DNA of 64,000 nt from Microvirga thermotolerans (GTDB lineage Bacteria; Pseudomonadota; Alphaproteobacteria; Rhizobiales; Beijerinckiaceae), in contig NZ_CP045423.1 in NCBI RefSeq assembly GCF_009363855.1, positions 1,208,001 to 1,272,000 of the forward strand, in the 5' to 3' direction. Under the pieces are notes generated by a model. It was given only the letters and a program-made list of their open reading frames with translations, was not told the origin of the DNA and ran no database searches. This document shows positions 24,240 to 32,567 of the stretch, in pieces (within the stretch, counting starts at the first letter, position 1; each line of letters begins with the position of its first letter). A program made the translations under genes and the position numbers.

Positions 24240-25157
24240 TTGGACGACACGAAACCCGACGGCGTGTACGGCGCCCCGCCCGCCGAGCTCGCGGCCGTGC
24301 CGGAAGCCGCCATTCCCTTCTCGCCCCTGGAGCCGGGCGCCCGGGCGCTCGAGGATTGCGGGGAAGCCTCCCTCGGCAGCCTGACCGTGCTCGCCCCGCC
24401 CGGAACCCTGGAGCGACGCTACACGCTGGCGCTCGGCCTCAGGGCCCTCGCGCCGGGGGCGCGGCTGACGGCCCTCGCCCCGAAGGACAAGGGCGGGTCG
24501 CGGCTGCGCAAGGAGCTGGAGGGCTTCGGCTGCACAGTGTCGGAGGAGTCGCGGCGCCACTACCGGATCTGCACAGCGCTCCGGCCCGCCGTCCTGACGG
24601 GAGCCGAGGAGGCCGTCGCGGCGGGCGCGATGCGCGTCGTGGAGCCGCTCGGCCTCTGGTCGCAGCCGGGGATCTTCAGCTGGGACCGGCTCGATCCCGG
24701 CAGCGCCCTTCTCCTGGAGCATCTGCCGCCCCTCTCCGGGCGCGGCGCGGATCTCGGCTGCGGCATCGGCATTCTCGCCCGCGCGATCCTGCAATCGCCG
24801 AAGGTCGAGGCCCTCGCCCTCGTCGACATCGACCGCAGGGCCGTCGAGGCGGCGCGGCGCAACGTGTCCGATCCGCGCGCCGCGACGCGCTGGGCCGACG
24901 TGCGCGCCGCGGGCGCCGGGGAGAGCGGCCTCGACTTCGTGGTCATGAACCCGCCCTTCCACGATGGCGGCGCAGAGGACCGGGCGCTGGGGCAGAGCTT
25001 CATCCGCCGGGCGGCGGAGGCCCTGCGCCCGGGCGGCGCGTGCTGGCTCGTCGCCAACCGCCATCTTCCTTACGAGGCAGTCATGAAGCCCCTGTTCCGG
25101 CGCATCGCGCAGAAGGTGGAGACCGGCGGCTACAAGATCTACGAGGCCCATCGATGA
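24240..25157 (+). CDS. RsmC-like class I methyltransferase (small-domain superfamily)
   Basis: A 305-residue SAM-dependent methyltransferase resembling RsmC, which methylates G1207 of 16S rRNA. The N-terminal half is a degenerate copy of the fold; the C-terminal half has ADLGCGIGILARAIL (SAM motif I), ALVDIDRRAV, and the catalytic NPPFHDGG. The only start is TTG at 24240, since no in-frame ATG or GTG precedes the conserved region. Its stop overlaps the pseudouridine synthase start as ATGA, so two RNA-modification enzymes are made together. The exact target is inferred. Confidence 0.82.
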   Translation: MDDTKPDGVYGAPPAELAAVPEAAIPFSPLEPGARALEDCGEASLGSLTVLAPPGTLERRYTLALGLRALAPGARLTALAPKDKGGSRLRKELEGFGCTVSEESRRHYRICTALRPAVLTGAEEAVAAGAMRVVEPLGLWSQPGIFSWDRLDPGSALLLEHLPPLSGRGADLGCGIGILARAILQSPKVEALALVDIDRRAVEAARRNVSDPRAATRWADVRAAGAGESGLDFVVMNPPFHDGGAEDRALGQSFIRRAAEALRPGGACWLVANRHLPYEAVMKPLFRRIAQKVETGGYKIYEAHR

Positions 25158-25894
25158 GCAAGGTCGCCACCCTCCGGCTCGACCGGCTTCTCGCCAATCT
25201 CGGATACGGCAGCCGCCGCGAGGTGCAGCAGCTCGTGGATGCGGGCGCCGTGACGCTCGACGGCGACGAGGTCGACGACCCCGGCATGCGCGTCGCTCTC
25301 TCCCGCGATCTGCCGGAGCGGATGCAGGTGGACGGCGAGCCGCTCGATCCGCCGCCCGGCCTCGTGCTGATGATGAACAAGCCGCTCGGCGTCACCTGCT
25401 CGCACAAGGAAGCCGGTCCGCTCGTCTACGGGCTCCTGCCGCCGCGCTGGCGGCGGCGGGATCCGGCGCTCTCCACCGTGGGGCGGCTCGACAAGGACAC
25501 GTCGGGCCTGCTCCTGATGACCGACGACGGCGCGCTTCTTCACCGCATCATCTCGCCGCGCAACCACGTGCCCAAGCGCTACCGCGTCGCCCTCGACCGC
25601 CCCCTGCGCGGCGACGAGGCGGAGACCTTCGCCTCAGGCGCGCTGATGCTCGACGGCGAGGACAAGCCGCTGCTGCCCGCCACCCTCGAGGTCCTGTCGC
25701 CGACGAGCGCCCTCGTGACCGTCACGGAGGGCCGCTATCATCAGGTCCGGCGGATGTTCGCCGCCGTCGGCAACCATGTGGTCGCCCTGCACCGGGACCT
25801 TGTGGGAGAACTCTCCCTGCCGGAGGATCTCGCGCCGGGGGAATACCGGATCCTGAACGAGGCGGACATCGCCAGGATCCTGCCGCCCCCCTGA
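25154..25894 (+). CDS. RsuA-family pseudouridine synthase
   Basis: A 246-residue RNA pseudouridine synthase of the RsuA/RluB/RluE/RluF group. An N-terminal S4 RNA-binding domain (LDRLLANLGYGSRREVQQLV) leads to the catalytic domain with MNKPLGVTCSH, the catalytic Asp in GRLDKDTSGLLLMTDDG, and EGRYHQVRRMFAAVGN. The length and domain order match RsuA (16S U516), which is the likely but unproven target. The ATG overlaps the upstream stop, which couples it to the RsmC-like gene. Confidence 0.88.
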   Translation: MSKVATLRLDRLLANLGYGSRREVQQLVDAGAVTLDGDEVDDPGMRVALSRDLPERMQVDGEPLDPPPGLVLMMNKPLGVTCSHKEAGPLVYGLLPPRWRRRDPALSTVGRLDKDTSGLLLMTDDGALLHRIISPRNHVPKRYRVALDRPLRGDEAETFASGALMLDGEDKPLLPATLEVLSPTSALVTVTEGRYHQVRRMFAAVGNHVVALHRDLVGELSLPEDLAPGEYRILNEADIARILPPP

Positions 25895-25901
25895 GGGCGC
25901 G

Positions 25902-26603
25902 TCAGCCGAGCGACTCCACCAGGTCGGCGAGCTCGCCCAGATGCCGCAGGCGCCTGAACCGCGGCGCGGAGGCGGGCTCCTCCGCATGCTCCATCGCCCA
26001 GGTCAGCTCGTGAGGCACGTAGACGCCCCAGCTTCCCGCCTCGATGGCGGGGACGACGTCGGACTTGAGGGAGTTGCCGACCATCATGCTGCGCTCGGGC
26101 CCGTCTCCGTGGCGGGCGAAGAGGCGTGCATAGGTGGCGGCCGATTTCTCGCTCACGATCTCCACCGCGTCGAACAGGTCTCCCAGGCCCGACTGAGCGA
26201 GCTTGCGCTCCTGGTCGAACAGGTCGCCCTTGGTGATGAGCACGATGCGGTAGCGGCCGGCAAGGCGCTCCAGGGTTTCCCGCGCGTGGGGCAGGGTTTC
26301 CACGGGATGGCTCAGCATCTCCCGCCCCGCCGCCAGGATCCTCTCGATCACTGCCGCGGGCACGCGTCCTTCCGTGACCTCGATGGCGGTCTCGATCATG
26401 GACAGGGTGAAGCCCTTGATGCCGTAGCCGTAGAGCTTCAGGTTGCGCCGCTCGGCCTCGAGGAGCTTGCCGGAGAGCACCTCCTTCTCCCCGTGCTCGG
26501 CGAGGAGCGCGGTGAAGTGCTCCTCGGTCAGCCTGTAGAAGTGCTCGTTCTGCCAGAGGGTGTCGTCGGCGTCGAAGCCGATGGTGGAGAGGGCGTAGGC
26601 CAT
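25902..26603 (-). CDS. HAD-family hydrolase
   Basis: A 233-residue haloacid-dehalogenase-type phosphatase. Motif I is GFDADDTLWQN with the nucleophile Asp and the general acid two residues later; motif II is IVLITKGD (Thr); motif III/IV are SEKSAATYARLF and MMVGNSLKSDVVPAIEAGSWG. A helical C1 cap occupies about residues 20-95. The substrate is not predictable; the closest-looking members are annotated YjjG/FMN-phosphatase-like. It is convergent with the pseudouridine synthase gene with seven bases between the stops. Confidence 0.88.
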   Translation of the reverse strand: MAYALSTIGFDADDTLWQNEHFYRLTEEHFTALLAEHGEKEVLSGKLLEAERRNLKLYGYGIKGFTLSMIETAIEVTEGRVPAAVIERILAAGREMLSHPVETLPHARETLERLAGRYRIVLITKGDLFDQERKLAQSGLGDLFDAVEIVSEKSAATYARLFARHGDGPERSMMVGNSLKSDVVPAIEAGSWGVYVPHELTWAMEHAEEPASAPRFRRLRHLGELADLVESLG

Positions 26604-26702
26604 GGCATGCTGGGATGTCGAAGCTTCGATTCCGGACGGCGGAATCTACGACTGGAGCCCCCCTCTGCATAGGTGCAGCCGACGATGAAAGGGAGAAGCG
26701 GA

Positions 26703-27116
26703 ATGCCGAAGCTGAACGGAGTTCTGGAGACGGCCCTCTACGTGGAGGACATGCCCCGCGCGCGGGCCTTCTACGAGAACGTGCTGGGCCTCTCGCCCAT
26801 CTTCTCCGACGACCGCCTGTGCGCCTTCGACGTCGCGGGGCGGAGCGTCCTCCTCCTGTTCCGGCGCGGCGCTTCCCTCGAACCCATCGTCATGCCGGGC
26901 GGGACGATCCCGCCGCACGACGGCAGCGGCCGCCAGCACATCGCGCTCGCGGTGTCCGCCGAGGACCTCGACGCCTGGGAGGCGCGCCTCGGCGAACATG
27001 GCATCGCCGTCGAAGGCCGCACCGCCTGGAACCGCGGCGGCCGCAGCATCTATTTCCGCGATCCCGACGGGCATCTCCTGGAACTCGCGACGCCGGGTCT
27101 CTGGCCGATCTACTGA
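26703..27116 (+). CDS. VOC-family (glyoxalase/dioxygenase fold) protein
   Basis: A 137-residue metalloprotein of the vicinal oxygen chelate superfamily with two paired beta-alpha-beta3 modules: LETALYVEDMPRARAFYENVLGL and QHIALAVSAEDLDAWEARLGEHGI (both in part), ending in IYFRDPDGHLLELATPG, where the Glu is a metal ligand. The activity may be resistance-type or dioxygenase; it is not predictable. The ATG at 26703 is chosen for the GGGAGAAGCGGA upstream; an ATG ten codons earlier also exists. Confidence 0.85.
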   Translation: MPKLNGVLETALYVEDMPRARAFYENVLGLSPIFSDDRLCAFDVAGRSVLLLFRRGASLEPIVMPGGTIPPHDGSGRQHIALAVSAEDLDAWEARLGEHGIAVEGRTAWNRGGRSIYFRDPDGHLLELATPGLWPIY

Positions 27117-27199
27117 GCGGCCGGACTCCGTCCCTGCGGGCGGTTGGAAAACCGGCCGGGAAACGCTATGGCAGTTCGAACCGAGACGAAGCGAAGCCC

Positions 27200-27439
27200 A
27201 TGACCGATACACCTCCCGACCGCCTCTCCACCGATCCCAAGAGCCCCTATTACGATGCCGCCGTCCTGGAGCGGGGCGTCGGCATCCGCTTCAAGGGCGT
27301 CGAGAAGACCAACGTCGAGGAATACTGCGTCAGCGAGGGGTGGATCCGCGTCAGCGTGGGCAACACCAAGGACCGGGCCGGCAATCCGCTGACCATCAAG
27401 CTGAAGGGGCCGGTCGAGCCCTATTTCCGCGACGCGTGA
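27200..27439 (+). CDS. DUF3297 family protein
   Basis: A 79-residue protein of the DUF3297 family (YYDAAVLERGVGIRFKGVEK, VEEYCVSEGWIRVSVGN, NPLTIKLKGPVEPYF). The family is small, highly conserved among proteobacteria and of unknown function. The conserved Cys and Trp of the YCVSEGWIRV strand are present. Length and ends match the family exactly. It is 83 bases after the VOC gene and 89 bases before the amine oxidase. Confidence 0.9.
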   Translation: MTDTPPDRLSTDPKSPYYDAAVLERGVGIRFKGVEKTNVEEYCVSEGWIRVSVGNTKDRAGNPLTIKLKGPVEPYFRDA

Positions 27440-27528
27440 GAGCGCCCTAAATTCGCGCCAATCCCCGTTAGAGTCGGGCCCTCCCGACGGGTTTTCCCGT
27501 CCGCGATCCCGAACGAAGGCGCAGCCCC

Positions 27529-28830
27529 ATGCCCATCACCCGACGCGGCCTTCTGGCCGGTGCCGTCTCGCTTCCTCTGATCCGCCAAGCCCGGGCGGCG
27601 GATCGGGACGTGCTCGTCGTCGGCGCCGGCGCGGCAGGACTTTCCGCCGCCAAGGTCCTGCGGCAGGCCGGGCTTGCGACGGAGGTGCTCGAGGCGCGCG
27701 GGCGGATCGGCGGGCGCGTCTACACGGACCGGAGCCTCGGCCCCTATTTCGATGCGGGCGCCCACTACATCCACTGGGCCGAGCGCAACCCCTGGCGACG
27801 GATCGCGCAGGAGCTGAACGTTCCTCTCAACGAGGAGGCGAGCGACGGCTTCAAGGCGTTCCGCAACGGGGTGCCCGTGCCCGAAACCGAGCGACGGCGG
27901 CGGCGGGCCGCCTACCGGGACCTGGAGAACCTCCTGGAGGCGACGGGCTCGGTGGACGCCTCCTTCGCCGATGCGGTGCACGGCAGGACGCCCGAGGTCG
28001 CCGACGCGGCGGGCGGCATCGCGCTCTTCGCCCTGGGCGAGGAGCCCGCGCGCGTCTCGGTGCAGGACTACGACCAGCTCTGGAGCGGCGACGACTTCAT
28101 CCCCCTCGGCGGCTACGGCACGCTGGTCGAACGCTACGGGGCGGATGTTCCCGTGCGCCTCGAAACCCCGGTGACCCATCTGGACTGGAGCGGCGGCCGC
28201 GTCGAGGCGCGGACGCCGAAGGGCACCCTGACCGCCCGCGCCGCGATCCTCACGGTGCCGGTCGGCGTGCTGCAGGCAGAGGGCATCCGCTTCGTCCCCG
28301 GGCTTCCGACCGAAACCGCGGCCGCGCTCTCCGGCCTGCACATGGGCGCGCTGACCAAGATCGCGCTCCATCTCGACCGCGCCCGGTTCGGCTCCGTGGA
28401 GGCGACGGACTTCACCGACATCAACGGGCGCGGCGAGGCGATGAGCTTCGAGTTCTGGCCCGACGGACAGGATATCGCGCTCGCCTATTTCGGCGGCGAC
28501 TATGCTCGCGGCCTCTGCGAAGCGGGCGAGCCCGCGGCGATCGACCATGCGGTCGAGCGCCTTTCCGCAATGGTCGGCAGCCGTGCGCGCGCCGCGGTGA
28601 GGGGCGGACGCCTTGCCGGATGGTGGAGCGATCCTCTTGCGCGCGGGTCCTATTCCATTGCAAATCCCGGCCACGTCGCGGCGCGCCTGGCGCTCAGGAT
28701 CCCCATCGGGGAGCGGATCTGGCTGGCGGGCGAGGCGAGCGCCGAGGGCGGCGCCATGACGGCAGGCGGCGCGACCCTCGAAGGCGAACGCGCGGCCCGC
28801 GAGGTGATCCGGCGCCTGCAGCGCGCCTGA
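27529..28830 (+). CDS. FAD-dependent amine oxidase, probably Tat-exported
   Basis: A 433-residue flavin amine oxidase. The N-terminus MPITRRGLLAGAVSLPLIRQ has the twin-arginine pattern with ARA cleavage, so the folded flavoprotein is probably exported to the periplasm. The FAD site is VLVVGAGAAGLSAAKVLRQ, followed by EARGRIGGRVYTD (GG doublet), and the C-terminal FAD block IWLAGEASAEGGAMTAGGATLEG in part. The amine substrate is unknown; polyamine or monoamine oxidases share this layout. A deformylase-like gene follows after 70 bases. Confidence 0.85.
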   Translation: MPITRRGLLAGAVSLPLIRQARAADRDVLVVGAGAAGLSAAKVLRQAGLATEVLEARGRIGGRVYTDRSLGPYFDAGAHYIHWAERNPWRRIAQELNVPLNEEASDGFKAFRNGVPVPETERRRRRAAYRDLENLLEATGSVDASFADAVHGRTPEVADAAGGIALFALGEEPARVSVQDYDQLWSGDDFIPLGGYGTLVERYGADVPVRLETPVTHLDWSGGRVEARTPKGTLTARAAILTVPVGVLQAEGIRFVPGLPTETAAALSGLHMGALTKIALHLDRARFGSVEATDFTDINGRGEAMSFEFWPDGQDIALAYFGGDYARGLCEAGEPAAIDHAVERLSAMVGSRARAAVRGGRLAGWWSDPLARGSYSIANPGHVAARLALRIPIGERIWLAGEASAEGGAMTAGGATLEGERAAREVIRRLQRA

Positions 28831-28900
28831 CGCTCCCGGCTATTGCATCTCGCGACGAGGTCGCCGAAAGGACGGGGCTCGCACATCGCGGAGATGTTCC

Positions 28901-29404
28901 TTGGCAGTCCGGCCCCTCGTCCGTTTTCCCGATCCCCGCCTCCGCCTTCCCGCCACGCCCGTGACCGCCTTCGACGCGGCGCTCGAAGCCCTGGCGCAGG
29001 ATCTCCTCGACACCATGCATGCCGCGCCGGGGGTCGGCATCACGGCTCCGCACGTGGGAGTTCCGCTGCGGCTCGCCGTGATCGAAATCGAGACCGGCGC
29101 CGGGCCGAGCATCTACGTCAATCCGAGGATCGTCGATGCGTCGCGGGACAGGATCCGTCACGTGGAGGGCAGCGTCTCCATGCCGGGCGTGACGGAGGAG
29201 GTGGAACGGGCCGCGCGGGTGCGCGTCGCCTTTCAGGATCTCGAAGGCCGGACGCACGAGGAGGAGGCGGAGGGATTCCTCGCCGTTTGCCTGCAGCACG
29301 AAATCGACCAGCTCGACGGCATCTTCTGGATCGACCGCCTGTCGCGTCTGAAGCGCGACAGGCTCGTCAAGCGGTTCGGCAAGCTTGAAAAACGAGAACG
29401 GTGA
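28901..29404 (+). CDS. Peptide deformylase homologue lacking the metal ligands
   Basis: A 167-residue protein with the full peptide deformylase fold. All three catalytic motifs are altered. Motif 1 (usually GxGLAAPQ) is GVGITAPH; motif 2 (EGCLS) is EGSVS, so the metal-binding Cys is Ser; motif 3 (HEXDH) is HEIDQ, so the second His is Gln. Only one of three metal ligands remains, though the catalytic Glu is kept. A normal deformylase activity is therefore unlikely. The reading frame is intact and the gene begins with TTG at 28901, with GGAG nine bases upstream. Its function is unknown. Confidence 0.88.
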   Translation: MAVRPLVRFPDPRLRLPATPVTAFDAALEALAQDLLDTMHAAPGVGITAPHVGVPLRLAVIEIETGAGPSIYVNPRIVDASRDRIRHVEGSVSMPGVTEEVERAARVRVAFQDLEGRTHEEEAEGFLAVCLQHEIDQLDGIFWIDRLSRLKRDRLVKRFGKLEKRER

Positions 29405-29421
29405 CCGGACGGCCCCGTTCC

Positions 29422-29745
29422 CTACCAGCCGTAGCCCCTGTGCCGCGCCGGGCGGAGCGGGAAGCAGCCGCGGTAGTTGCAGGTGGATTCCCACAATTCG
29501 CCGGTGGCCACGTTGATGCAGCGGTTGGCGTTGCAGTCCCAGGGGCCCCGCGCGCCGCGCCGGCGCGGCGGGGGATAATCGTCCATGTCGCGGTAGCGCG
29601 GCGGACCATAGCGCGGTCCGGGCGGCGGGCCGTCGTAGTAGTAGTCGCCGTCTCCCGGATAGCCGTAGGGCTGTGCTCCCGCCGGGCCTCCGGCGATCAG
29701 GGCACCGGCGAGCGCCAGGCAGGCCAGGGCAACGCGTTTCGGCAT
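29422..29745 (-). CDS. Secreted Tyr/Pro-rich hypothetical protein
   Basis: A 107-residue protein with a signal peptide (MPKRVALACLALAGALIAGG, cleavage near AGA-QP). A Tyr/Pro/Gly/Asp-rich linker (YPGDGDYYYDGPPPGPRYGP) leads to a C-terminal domain with four Cys (DCNANRCINVATGELWESTC, YRGCFPL), likely two disulfides. GGAGAG lies five bases before the ATG at 29745. The family is not recognised. It is convergent with the deformylase-like gene. Confidence 0.7.
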   Translation of the reverse strand: MPKRVALACLALAGALIAGGPAGAQPYGYPGDGDYYYDGPPPGPRYGPPRYRDMDDYPPPRRRGARGPWDCNANRCINVATGELWESTCNYRGCFPLRPARHRGYGW

Positions 29746-29869
29746 GAAACTCTCCAACTGTCGGCCCGGACGACCCGAGCGATGCTGGGATCGACGCTAG
29801 GCGATTTCCCGTGAACCGACTCTGAATGCCGGTGCGGCAAGGCCGGTTCCCGGCCGGCCCGGGAATTCT

Positions 29870-30688
29870 CTAGGCCCGCTTGCTCATCAGGGCGTTGAGA
29901 TCGCCATAGGACTTCGCCGCCACGCAGACGAGGTTCGAATCGCCCGTTTCGAGGAAGGAGCGGGCGAGCGCCGAGAGCTGGCTGAACAGCGCCTCCGAGA
30001 GCGCCGAGCCGGCGCTCAACCTGCGCGCGCCGAGCCGTGCGAGATCCGGCCCCGCGGGAAGGCCAGGCCGCGCCATCACGTTGAGCGGCAGCTCCGTTCC
30101 CGCGGCGATGCGGCGGATGTCCTCGGGCGCGGTGACGCCGGGAACGAAGATCCCGCTCGCGCCCGCCTCCCCGTAGCGCCGGGCCCTGGCGAGCGTTTCC
30201 TCCACGCGGCTCTCCGGGGGCGCGAGGCCGCGCAGGTAAACGTCGGTGCGCGCGTTGATGTAAAGGTTCACGCCGCGTGCCTCCGCCGCGCGCCGGACCG
30301 CCTCGATCTTGGCGCAGAGCCGATCGGGCGCTCCTGCGCCGTCCTCGATGTTGATGCCGGACACGCCCGCATCCACGAGGCGCGCCGCCAGCTCGCCGAC
30401 CGCGCCCGGACTGTCGGAATAGCCGCCCTCGATGTCCGTGCTCACCGGCACGTTGACCGCGCGCACGATGGCCGCCGCCGTCGCCACGAGGAGATCGACC
30501 GGAAGCGTGTCGCCGTCCGCGTAGCCGTGCGCCCAGGCGACGCCGGCGCTGGTCGTGGCGACGGCCCTGCTGCCGACACTTTCCATGAGCCGCGCGGTCC
30601 CGGCATCCCAGGCGTTGGCCAGAACCAGGAGGTCCGGCCCCCGGTGCAGGCGGTGGAAGGCGGTCGCGGCGTCGGGACGGGCGGTCAT
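29870..30688 (-). CDS. Isocitrate lyase / PEP mutase superfamily protein
   Basis: A 272-residue TIM-barrel enzyme of the ICL/PEPM superfamily. The strand motifs are LVLANAWDAGTARLMES, ATTSAGVAWAHGYADGD, STDIEGGYSD, GINIEDGAG and INARTDVYLRG, typical of the broad group annotated as isocitrate lyase/phosphoenolpyruvate mutase. The KKCGH loop of true isocitrate and methylisocitrate lyases is absent, so the reaction (C-C or C-P cleavage of a small oxo acid) is unassigned. The start at 30688 is usual; a single gene. Confidence 0.82.
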   Translation of the reverse strand: MTARPDAATAFHRLHRGPDLLVLANAWDAGTARLMESVGSRAVATTSAGVAWAHGYADGDTLPVDLLVATAAAIVRAVNVPVSTDIEGGYSDSPGAVGELAARLVDAGVSGINIEDGAGAPDRLCAKIEAVRRAAEARGVNLYINARTDVYLRGLAPPESRVEETLARARRYGEAGASGIFVPGVTAPEDIRRIAAGTELPLNVMARPGLPAGPDLARLGARRLSAGSALSEALFSQLSALARSFLETGDSNLVCVAAKSYGDLNALMSKRA

Positions 30689-30812
30689 CGAAGGTCTCCG
30701 GTGTCGGTGTCGGGCAGGAATGTCCGGGAATGGCGCCCGCGGGGCAAGACGTTTCATTGCGGCGAGGCGCGCCTGCGGCGGGGAGGGGAATGGGATTCCG
30801 GCCGGCGGAGCG

Positions 30813-32300
30813 TCACGCGCTCCTCCCGTCGGCGGCCCAGAGGTGCTGCGCCGCGTAGGCCCGCCAGGGCCGCCAGGCTTCGGCGCGCTTCCGAAGCTCC
30901 GCCGGCGAGGGCCGCAGTCCTCCTTCTCCGGCCGCGCTCCGCAGCAGCCCGACGTCGCTGGCGGGAAACGCATCCGGCTCGCGCACAGCGCGGAGGGCGA
31001 TGTACTGCGCCGTCCACTCGCCGATGCCGCGGATGGCGCAGAGCCGCGCCACCGTCTCCTCGACGCTCGCGAGCGGACGGAACAGGTCCGGATCGGCCGC
31101 CGCGGCCTCCGCCACCGCCTTCAGGGCGGCCTTGCGCGCGTTCGGCATTCCGAGCGGGCTCAGATCCGCCGCGAGGACCTGCTCGGCGGTTGGGAAGGCG
31201 AGGGCGAGCCCGTCGTCTCCGCCCTGTGGGTCGGGAACCGGCGTGCCGCAGATCCGCGCGAGCCGGCTCACGAGCCGGCGGCCGGCCTCGACGGAAACCT
31301 GCTGGCCGAGGATGGCGCGCATGGCGACCTCGAACCCCTCCCAGCCGCCGGGAACGCGCAGGCCCGGCCGCGCGGCGACGAGGGGCGCGAGGCGGGGATC
31401 CTGCGCGAGGTGGCCCGTCACCGTCATGATGTCGGCGCCGAGGTCGAACACCCGCCGCACCCGCGCGACGATGGCCGGCAGGGCATCGACGTCGGGAAAG
31501 CGGATCGACGCCTCGAGACTCTCCTTCTCCGCGAGGTGCGAGACCGCCACCGTCCCCGTCCGGCCCCGGTGCAGCACGGTCCTGCGGTAGGTGCCGCCCT
31601 CGACCCGCTCCACCCCGTCGACGGCGCGGGCCTTGAGGAAGGAGAGCATGGCGTCCCAGTCGTAGGGAGCCCGGTAGCGCAGGCGCACGGTCACGCCCGT
31701 GGTCGCGGCCGATCCTTCGGGGAGCGCGCTCACGGTCCGGCTGCGGATGGCGCTCGGCGGACGGCGATAGAGCTTGCGGAAGGTCTCGTTGAAGCGGCGC
31801 ACGCTGCCGAAGCCCGCCGCCAGGGCGATCTCGGACATGGGAAGGCGCGTGTCGTGGATCAACTGCTTCGCGAAGAGGATCCGCCGCGTCTGCGCCACGG
31901 CGATGGGAGAGACGCCGAGATGCTCCTGGAACAGGCGGCGCAGCTGCCGCTCGCCGACGCCGAGCCGGCCCGCCAGCGCCTCCACGCTGGCATCTTCCCC
32001 GTCGAGGGCGCCTTCCGCGATGAGGGCGAGCCCGCGCGAGACGGTGTTGGACGTGCCGCGCCAGGAGCCGAGATCGGGCGCGGTCTCGGGCCGGCAGCGC
32101 AGGCACGGGCGGAAGCCCGCCTCCTGCGCCGCCGCTGCGGAGGAAAAGAAACGGCAGTTCTCGAACCTGGCGGTGGTCGCCGGGCAGACCGGGCGGCAAT
32201 AGATGCCGGTGGAGGTGATGCCGACGAAGAGGCGGCCGTCGAAGCGCCGGTCGCGGGACTGCAGGGCCCTGTAGCAGGCGGTGGGATCGAGATTCGTCAT
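30813..32300 (-). CDS. Ada/AlkA fusion: methyl-phosphotriester-sensing regulator and DNA glycosylase
   Basis: A 495-residue protein joining three parts. Residues 1-75 are the Ada Zn domain (CRPVCP and CLRCRP; four Cys ligands). Residues about 90-185 are an AraC-type HTH (ASVEALAGRLGVGERQLRRL and LPMSEIALAAGFGSVRRFNETF, in part). The remainder is AlkA with its N-terminal domain and the HhH-GPD fold (CAIRGIGEWTAQYIALRA) with the catalytic Asp in FPASDVGLL. No O6-methylguanine transferase domain is present, so alkylation sensing and 3-methyladenine excision are joined in one chain. Length is normal for this class. It is divergent from the M10 protease gene. Confidence 0.92.
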   Translation of the reverse strand: MTNLDPTACYRALQSRDRRFDGRLFVGITSTGIYCRPVCPATTARFENCRFFSSAAAAQEAGFRPCLRCRPETAPDLGSWRGTSNTVSRGLALIAEGALDGEDASVEALAGRLGVGERQLRRLFQEHLGVSPIAVAQTRRILFAKQLIHDTRLPMSEIALAAGFGSVRRFNETFRKLYRRPPSAIRSRTVSALPEGSAATTGVTVRLRYRAPYDWDAMLSFLKARAVDGVERVEGGTYRRTVLHRGRTGTVAVSHLAEKESLEASIRFPDVDALPAIVARVRRVFDLGADIMTVTGHLAQDPRLAPLVAARPGLRVPGGWEGFEVAMRAILGQQVSVEAGRRLVSRLARICGTPVPDPQGGDDGLALAFPTAEQVLAADLSPLGMPNARKAALKAVAEAAAADPDLFRPLASVEETVARLCAIRGIGEWTAQYIALRAVREPDAFPASDVGLLRSAAGEGGLRPSPAELRKRAEAWRPWRAYAAQHLWAADGRSA

Positions 32301-32567
32301 GGGGCCATCCTGCCACCGCCGCCGGCGGGAGGCTCGCGGTTTTCGGACGCGAACGGCCCGAATCGCGACCGGAGCCGCCGGAGGCCGACGGAAAGGACTT
32401 CCCGCCTGTGCGTAGGTCTTGGGTCCGCGGGACGTCGGATCCGGCCCCCGTTGGGCGAAAAGTCTCATGTTTCGCAGGCGGTTGGCCGCTTCTCTACCCC
32501 GAAAGAGACATGGCCAGGCCGGTCGGTATCCTTAGGCTTTTCGGTCACGGTTGCAAAAGGAACGGCG

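Noticed and set aside
28901-29404. Ordinary peptide deformylase
   Set aside because: Two of three metal ligands are replaced; cannot be called def.
29870-30688. Isocitrate or methylisocitrate lyase
   Set aside because: The KKCGH catalytic loop is missing; only superfamily membership is supported.
30555-32567. 5' extension of the M10 protease frame
   Set aside because: It is antisense to the Ada/AlkA gene; the protease has a good ATG with AAGGA at 32568.
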